64,000 bases of DNA, from contig RWJK01001208.1 in NCBI GenBank assembly GCA_004335835.1, positions 124,001 through 188,000 of the forward strand, in the 5' to 3' direction. The DNA comes from Scenedesmus sp. ARA3. Lineage: Eukaryota; Chlorophyta; Chlorophyceae; Sphaeropleales; Scenedesmaceae. The notes below the pieces were generated by a model that had not been told where the DNA came from, did not search any database, and saw nothing but the letters and a program-made list of their open reading frames with translations. The position numbers and the translations under genes were made by a program. Below are positions 57,960 to 64,000 of this stretch, in pieces (positions within the stretch are counted from its first letter, which is position 1; each line of letters opens with the position of its first letter).

Positions 57960-58978
57960 GCACTGCTGTCCATGTTACGCCCTTGCGCCTGCGCTGTCTG
58001 GTCGCAATCAGTGTGGGTCTCACTGACTGATGTGACAGCAGCAGCTGCGCGCCGCCTTCTGCGCCGACCACTGCTGCTGCTGCTGATGTCAATGCTGTCA
58101 GCGTCTGTCCACTGCGCCAAGAGATCACTGCTGTCTATGCGGTTGCTGATGTCTGTCAACCCCTGGCTGCTGCTGCTGCCTGCGCTGCCAATGGTCTGCA
58201 TGTTGCAGCCCTGCGCCTGTTCACTCTGGTCCCCGTCAGTGTGCGCCTCACTGATTGACTCAGCAGCAGCATCTGCCTGCCGCCTTCTGCGCCGGCCACT
58301 GCTGCTGCTGCTCTCACTACTGTCCGAGGCGGTCCACTGCGCCAAGGGATCGCTGCTGTCTGCATGGTTGCTGGTGTATGCTACCTCCTGCCTACTGCTG
58401 CTGCTGCTACCTGCGCTGTCAATGGTCTGAATGTCACTACTGCTGGGTCGTACTGTTACAAGATGCGGCTGCGGCAGCAGCTGCCGCAGCAGCGCACGGG
58501 CTGTCTGTGCTGTTTGTGCCTGCGCTGGCAATGCAGCTGCGGCCACTGCTTTCTTGCTGCTGCTGCTGCTGCTGCATGTTGACAGAGAGCGCTTGCACGT
58601 GGGGTGACCTCCTGCTTCCTGCAATGCTGCTCTGTGTTGCTGCAGGGTCCAGCCAGGTGTGTTGATGACATGCTGGCGGCCGGCATACTGCCTGGCTGCA
58701 GAGGGCCAGCGGCTGCTCATTGGCACAGGGGCAGTGCCTGTGACGGCAGAAGTTTGCAGGACACAGCACAAGCACCTGCTGTCACCTGCGTGTTGCTTGC
58801 TGGGAGCATTACGGTATGTCAGACGGAAGCAACTGGGTGGTGTTTGCAGGATGGTGTTTGTCGCAACATTGCTGCAACTCTTGCCACCAAGTAGTGGCTG
58901 CGCAGCGACACAGCCGCATGCGGCTGAACAGCTGCAGCGTGCAGCGCAACGCAGCTCAGCCACAGCTGACACGGCCAT
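56055..58978 (-). CDS. MOC1: MOC1, chloroplast Holliday-junction resolvase (3 exons, repeat-expanded N-terminus)
   Basis: Minus-strand exons 58978-57384, 57165-56803, 56538-56055; about 813 residues from the start used. RNase-H-like landmarks: VLLLGIDPDTNGAIAVV (first acid Asp), VYDMPVEVIPLQ, RRLDVPRVIALIRML, AFLEVSSIMPTNGS (Glu), GAWQAVLLALGFEV, HWKKGLGLLKADKDDSR (Asp) and KKDHGRAEALLIAAWG. MOC1 resolves recombination junctions in plastid DNA so that nucleoids can segregate (first described in Chlamydomonas). The N-terminus is Cys/Ala-rich and transit-like. It is followed by several hundred residues of Ser-rich repeats with Arg clusters, and the C-terminal tail is Ala/Lys/Arg-rich. The start is uncertain: an ATG at 58720 and a small in-frame intron between them are alternatives. 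Confidence 0.9.
57840..58380 (-). repeat. coding repeats with Arg5-6 clusters in MOC1
   Basis: Two long units of about 70 residues and a shorter third unit repeat in frame. Each has a Ser run, GRRRRR, an Ala/Asp stretch, a D-Q-[ST]-E/A-Q acidic stretch and GxNM/SID. The first two begin with SN..DSSD.LAQWT. Divergence between units shows this is an established repeat, not a recent slippage. Confidence 0.85.
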
Positions 58979-60114
58979 ACCGTACACTGCTGCACGCAGA
59001 ACAGAGCATGCTTCAATACAATCTGTGTGATTGCATTGCATTAACATTCACAATTCCTGCAGCTTGTGGTGCTGGTGTGCGTTGCGGCCTCAACTGCCTG
59101 ATGTAGCTGCAAACCCTCACCACAGCAACTCGCAGCCCTGCTTGCATGCATGGCTCGCCAGGCCAGTGAATGACGCTCAGAGCACAGCTCCTGCTCACTA
59201 TCATGCAAGCCACAGCTGCAGGTGCCGCGTGCTGCTGAAAAGCCTACAGCTGCTGTGTTTGCTGCTGATGAAGTCCGAAGCGACAAGCGTGAGCTGCCCA
59301 GCTGTCCGATGGCTGTCAAATAGCGTACGAGCATGCAGTAAATATTATGTGCAGAGGAGAAGATTGATAAAGCCCAGGGCAGCAGTCGCAGAATGAAAGG
59401 GTTTCGGGCGGTTGGCTTGAGCCAAGCGTGATGTGTGTTTGACAACGACTGCAACTCAATAGTTCGAGCAGGCTGCTGCAAACACAGCTAAGAAAGCAGG
59501 CAGCAACCATGCAGGTGTTACAAATGGAGATTTGACCTGAACCAGCATGATGACAGCTCACTGCCAGCTGTGGCATGCTCAACTGTGCAACGGAGCCACC
59601 GCAGTTCATGAGACTGCGTGTTGAGCTGCAAACGTGCTGTCAAATACAGCTCCCTGCAGTGCTCGCCGCTTTCGCATGTGCATATTACCAGTCAAGCCAT
59701 CATGGCATGCAACAACGCTATCAGCACTTGTCAGACAGCCGGAAATCAACCGCAAAGCTGTGGCCCAAGCCACAGGCCTTGACGGATTGTCTCATCCCGC
59801 ACCACTCTGTACCAGATATCTAGCAGCACTGTGTGCTCCGAGCCAGCAGTGCCTGGCGCTGCGCCTCCCTTGCAACCCCCGGGACCAGCCAGCTGCTGCT
59901 GCTGCTGCTGCTGCTGCCCATCATCATCTGGTCGCAGAGGCATCAAGCTGCTGCAACTTCCTTTCCTGCCGCCTGCTGCTACTACTGCTAATGCTGCTGC
60001 TGCGTCTTCAATCACAGTCTTGTTGCTGTTGGCTTTCTTTAGACTCTCTGTGAGGTTCCTGCAGGAGCTACCAGCTGCTGGAGCCACCATCAACACTGCT
60101 GCTTCTGCTGATGG

Positions 60115-60540
60115 TCACTTGCAGGACCCGCAGCCGCAAATAAGGCTGGAACTTCCCTCAAAGCACCAGCAGGACCTTCTCAAACAAGACACATTCAACC
60201 TTGGCCAGCCACCCTTGCTCATAACATCAACAACTGCACTGACATCTGCAGCACCACACACATTGCTGCATGCACCATAGCTGCCCTTTTTGACGCTGAT
60301 TGCAGTGTAGTTCAAACGGCTGCTGCTGATAACTGGCGTTTCGCCACGTACACTGACATATGCCGCATAAGGCAGCTGCAGCTGGTGACACCAGATTGTG
60401 ATAATGCAAGCAGCAGCGCCAGCACAGCACGCAGGAGCAAGACAGTATGCAGCACTGGATTTGTTACCTTGTGACATTAGACGGCCGCCGTCGTACGATG
60501 TGACATCGTCTGCACACACTTGAGAGCGTTGCAACAACAC
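60115..60540 (-). CDS. possible hypothetical membrane-protein exon
   Basis: Open frame starting MLLQRSQVCADD with a hydrophobic stretch (AYCLAPACCAGAAACIITIW) followed by LPYAAYVSVRGETPVISSS. Not recognised. A donor-like GTAACA occurs inside it, so the true exon could be shorter. It could be the first exon of a small gene with a second exon near 59850-60060 on the same strand, but no convincing junction was found. It may equally be chance. Confidence 0.25.
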   Translation of the reverse strand: MLLQRSQVCADDVTSYDGGRLMSQGNKSSAAYCLAPACCAGAAACIITIWCHQLQLPYAAYVSVRGETPVISSSRLNYTAISVKKGSYGACSNVCGAADVSAVVDVMSKGGWPRLNVSCLRRSCWCFEGSSSLICGCGSCK

Positions 60541-60802
60541 ATACTTCCTTTCTCTTCTTCATACCTGCCAACTCACGGCATTTTATAACCTGTAGCTGTG
60601 ACCGTCACGCTGACTCAGCATAACACTGTTATAATAGCTGAACCCAGAAGCGCAGTGCCTCAGGCTGACTCTTTGACCACAGCAGGTGTACACACAGAAG
60701 CTGTAACACCTCTCCATCTTGAACTCACAACTCACAGCATGCTGTGGCTGTAGCAGATCACACCACAACGCTCACATTTATCTCTATCAGTCAGCGCTGT
60801 GT

Positions 60803-60828
60803 GATGCAGATGCAGATGCAGATGCAGG
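60803..60828. repeat. GATGCA hexamer microsatellite
   Basis: Four tandem ATGCAG/GATGCA units in the spacer. Confidence 0.85.
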
Positions 60829-61579
60829 TGCAGCACAGCGGTGGTGACAATCCATACTCACACGAGCCAGTAACCAAGCACCACTAAAACAGCAGAAACG
60901 CAAACAAACACACAACAGTGTTTCACTGCGAGTTTGCTCACAGACTACAAGTAAGTACTACAGTGTGCATGTCAGACGCCACGGCGGCGGTGTGTTGCAG
61001 CAACCTATAAACAGAAGAAAACTTAATTTCAGCCCGGTCATCGTGATTACCCAGCTGCACAACCAACTACTGTCAGATTTCGATCATGCCCAACAGCCTG
61101 ACGTGTTGACTTCAGCCAACACGAGCACAAAGTCTTGCCGACAGCAGCAGCGTGTGTTGCCGCCGCCCTCGCTCCACCGCATTGATGATGCAGCAGCAGT
61201 TCCTGTGGCTCAGAGACTGTGCTCAACACCCCCTGCTGGAGTTTCAGCACTGCCCACACAAATAAAAAGCACAAGAAGGGATGCTGCAACAACCTTGTTT
61301 ATGATGTGCACCACATGCGCTGATGTTCAGCTCGTGCTGTGTAGTTGTTGTTCAAACCCCGCGCAGGTTTTTGCTGCGCGATTCAAGGCCGTGACACGGC
61401 TGAAACTGGGCGCATGCTACAGCACGCTCCCAAGGTATGGCACGCAAGCAAACCGCTGCTGTCAGCGCCTCAGCATATTTGAAGCTGTGCCCTGCGCAAC
61501 AGAACCCTGCAGAGCCGCCCGTGGTCTGTACATTCCCATGTGTTCTTCTTCCTTGATCTTGAAAAGAGGAGGACATGCA

Positions 61580-62744
61580 TCAGAGCATTGACCCAGCCAT
61601 TCCCAGCGCATTTCCAAGGCTCTGCGTAATGGGAATGTTGATCAGCGCCTGTGGGTTATCTATAAACCACGACCATAACTGATCACTGGTGACCACTGAA
61701 ACTACAAAGCCACACAACCCGACAACAGGACCTGCTAATGCCAATGCACTGCAAGTTGCAGCGGCAGCAGCTGAGGCAGCAAGGTTTTGCAAAGTAGCAG
61801 GGTCTGTGATCCTCTGCCTTGCAAGAGCCAGGTTTCCCCCAACCAGTGCACCACATGACCAACCTAGTCCAGCGCCTGCGATGTTTACAGCAGCGCAACC
61901 TGCCATGATGAGAGCTTTTTCCTCAACTGCTTGCCTGACCTCGCGGCTGCCAACAAGTGCGTCCAGGGCCTCTCTTTGAGTGGGGTAAGGCCACTGGTTG
62001 ACGATGGGGTTTGCGCCAAGGGGCAGTGCGGGTGTTGGCGCGCCTGCAGAGGGATCAATGGGCAAGCAAAACGGCTCGGTGGTGGGAAGGCCTTCACCTT
62101 TCACCAGCAAACATACCAAGCTGAGATGCGCATGCACGAGCTGAGGACGTGGTCAGCGTCAATGCTAGTGCTGCATACACTGCCTCGCAGGTCCCTATCC
62201 CCACATGTGTGTGCCGTATTCAATTGCAGAGTGATGTTCATGTTGTCCTGCTGTGCAAGGCTGCTGTGCCAGTGGCTGCGGCGAGCACTCACGGCAGACG
62301 GTGCCCTGCTGGTTGAAGCCGGGCGCGCAGACATCGCAGGTGGTTGCTGTGCTGCAGGATGCGCAGCCATTGGGGCATGGTGTGCAGAAGATGTTGCCGT
62401 TGGCCGACACCCCAGTTTGGCCAGGAGGGCACCTGGGGGGACAAGGGCCTGACATCGCTATACACATTGGTGCACCACCCGCTGCCCAGGAGGCAGACGG
62501 CGTTGCGCTGCAGAAGCCTGTTCTGCACACGCACAGCGGGATCGCCCTGTCGCAGTACAAACAATTGGCGTAGTTGGACGGCCATCCACCGCAGCCCACT
62601 CCTGCAAGCACACACGCAGACAAGGGATCAGACCGAAGGCAGCGATGGTTTTGGAACAGAAGACATGCGACTGTTGCCACTGTCTGCGGCTGCCTTATGA
62701 GCTGCTTCGTGTATGCATGTGCTGCTGGTGGCATGCTGTGCTCT

Positions 62745-62777
<33 letters not shown>

Positions 62778-63814
62778 GGTTTGGCTGCGTTGCTATGGGC
62801 CAATTTAGGCATCAAACACGCGGACATGCATCGGTGCACTCCAGTGACCTTACCTGGCGCTCGTGTCTGCTCAACAGCAGCCGCGCTGGGGCGTTGTGGT
62901 GCAGCTGCAACGCAGTCACAGTTGAGGTTGCAACCACAGCCGCCAGCTGCAGCTGGGAGGCTGCACTTGACGCACTTAGACGTCGTCAATGGTCCGTTTG
63001 CTCTGGCAACACCATTGGTGGGGCCTGCACGATGAACACAGGCAGGTGAGGACTTTGGCGGATGTCTAGAAATGTTAATATACAAACAAGTGTCAGCTGA
63101 GCCCCAAGCCGTTCAAAAATGCAAGCAGGTCAACATGGATGATATGGAACCTCTGGCCAATAGGGCACTGGAGACAGCAACTCACCTGCCAAACACCTGC
63201 AGTTGCTGTCACACTTGCATCCACCCTGTGATAGGGGTGCATTGCACTTGTCACAAGGATTGGCACCTAGCGCAGCACAGGGGGACAGCGGCGAGCGCAG
63301 ACGATGTGAGTCGGCTGTCAGCGGATGACATGGTGATTTTAGAGCAGCCTCAAGCCAAGGACTAAACATGTTTCATGTGGGGCAACTGTATATGTAAATG
63401 TAAGAGCTGTTCAGCATGCATAACAACAGGCAGAGGCAGCGCAAGGTTCACCATGGTTGGGTTTGGCAACCGTTTCACAGTAACACGGCTTCTTTGGACA
63501 TTCATGAGCAAGTATGCAGGATTGTAGGCTTGCATCATGTCTTTGTTTAGTGCAGTAGGAAGATCACCATCATGCAGTTGCAGTTTCCATCGCACTTGCA
63601 ACCTCCACTACCCTCTGCGAGTGATGCCAGCATGCATGCAAGCGCGCGGTGTGCACATGCTGAGAGCAGTTGCTGGCTTTCATCCAAGTTGGAAACTCAC
63701 CGCCGCCGCCACCGCCACCACCGCCACCGCCACCCAGGCAGTTGCAGTTTGCATCACATTTGCAACCTCCACTGGCCTCTGGGCGGTTGCACTTGTCACA
63801 CACGTTTCCTCCTC
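61580..63814 (-). CDS. Cys-rich modular protein, 5' end beyond the recognised exons
   Basis: Minus-strand exons 63814-63701, 63266-63186, 63024-62854, 62601-62293, 62097-61580; about 397 codons seen, and the first exon continues from a phase-1 intron, so more exons lie upstream or off the window. The first three exons each encode one module: CDKCNRPEASGGCKCDANCN-type, CDKCNAPLSQGGCKCDSNC-type and CVKCSLPAAAGGCGCNLNC-type. The pattern is CxxC then GGCxCxxNCxC. The fourth exon is a Cys-rich furin/EGF-like stretch (CTPCPNGCASCSTATTCDVC). The last has two hydrophobic helices (around AGCAAVNIAGAGLGW and ALALAGPVVGLCGFVVSVV). All four internal introns are phase 1. The acceptor of the last exon (GTGAAAG) is weak. 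Extracellular or lumenal, disulfide- or metal-binding and membrane-anchored is inference; no family name is offered. Confidence 0.72.
63562..63614 (-). pseudogene. decayed or optional half-module exon of the Cys-rich gene
   Basis: Encodes GSGGCKCDGNCNCMM behind a plausible acceptor, that is the second half of the module without the CxxC half. Its only nearby donor gives phase 0, whereas neighbours need phase 1, and the frame soon stops. Skipping it joins the flanking modules perfectly. Read as a degenerate exon copy. Confidence 0.6.
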
Positions 63815-64000
63815 CTGCATAGCGTACAACAACATACACAGTCCGTTTTTGTCACAACGTCACATCTGTTGGGACATCCCCATCTGCTGTTTATGCTGCC
63901 GCACACATGAAGATGGCAGATGGAATATGTAGGAGACAGGTAACATGTTAAGCAGCCCCTCCCTTTTTATCGAGTCAGTCGCAGTGTTGCGCCAGTTGCG
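63815..64000. other. intron of the Cys-rich gene reaching the window edge
   Basis: Sequence upstream (minus sense) of the first visible module exon. The exon starts in phase 1, so this must be intron, and the gene's start lies outside or in an unrecognised exon here. Confidence 0.5.

Larger units (their letters stand above)
58979..61579. other. spacer with unassigned open frames
   Basis: No family could be named. Candidates: a minus-strand frame at 60115-60540 with a hydrophobic segment (listed separately) and a plus-strand ATG frame at 60965-61591 (208 codons, no recognisable domain, no splice partners). A CTG run lies near 59893-59915. The rest looks non-coding. Confidence 0.45.

Noticed and set aside
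57738..58430. Plus-strand 230-codon Leu/Arg-rich frame
   Set aside because: Antisense of the Ser-repeat region of MOC1; triplet repeats open several frames.
1..64000. CRISPR arrays, bacterial operons, phage or insertion sequences
   Set aside because: The tandem repeats seen are contiguous minisatellites without unique spacers, the genes are intron-rich eukaryotic genes, and no transposase or integrase domain was recognised.

Overview
The window is nuclear DNA of a green alga (Chlorophyta, probably Chlorophyceae). The evidence is the gene content: CP12, the chloroplast Holliday-junction resolvase MOC1, two ciliary proteins (CFAP91, CFAP206), an expansin, and an SGNH-esterase family with an alga-type C-terminal domain. 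The genes are split by many GT-AG introns, typically GTGAGx...CTGCAG. TGTAA, the usual green-algal poly(A) motif, lies downstream of several genes. CAG/CTG triplets are extremely abundant in exons, introns and spacers. No bacterial operons, rRNA, convincing tRNA or CRISPR were seen. Two runs of N (905-976, 20980-21034) are assembly gaps. Exon structures were built by hand from reading frame, splice signals and remembered family patterns. Every internal junction given is phase-consistent, but nothing was aligned by software.

Layout. 1.9-17.8 kb (+): three tandem paralogues (A, B, C) of a secreted SGNH-hydrolase-like protein, with homologous spacers. The middle gene is a mosaic of its neighbours. 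17.8-21.7 kb: about 4 kb with no recognisable gene. 21.7-32.6 kb (-): a type II membrane glycosyltransferase, CFAP91, and a pfkB-family kinase that is head-to-head with a 61-residue membrane protein (33.1 kb, +). 35.7-37.9 kb (-): expansin. 39.8-47.9 kb (+): an RWDD2-like protein, CP12 and an alpha/beta hydrolase. 48.7-49.9 kb (-): organellar ribosomal protein uS13, head-to-head with CFAP206 (50.8-55.0 kb, +). 56.1-59.0 kb (-): MOC1 with an arginine/serine repeat region. 61.6 kb to beyond the right edge (-): an unrecognised Cys-rich protein built from modular exons.

How they relate. CFAP91 and CFAP206 both belong to the radial-spoke/central-apparatus machinery of the axoneme, so the alga has, or recently had, flagellate cells. 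CP12 (Calvin-cycle redox switch) and MOC1 (plastid nucleoid segregation) serve the chloroplast. Expansin, the SGNH proteins and the glycosyltransferase fit wall or extracellular-glycan work. There is no sign that neighbours form one pathway.

Most unusual points: (1) the Cys-rich protein, whose CxxC/CxCxxxCxC modules each sit on an exon flanked by phase-1 introns, with a decayed module copy nearby; (2) recurrent short local duplications that span exon-intron boundaries in at least five genes; (3) mosaicism and intron absence in the SGNH array; (4) the repeat-expanded MOC1 N-terminus; (5) an in-frame intron made largely of about 29 CTG repeats.
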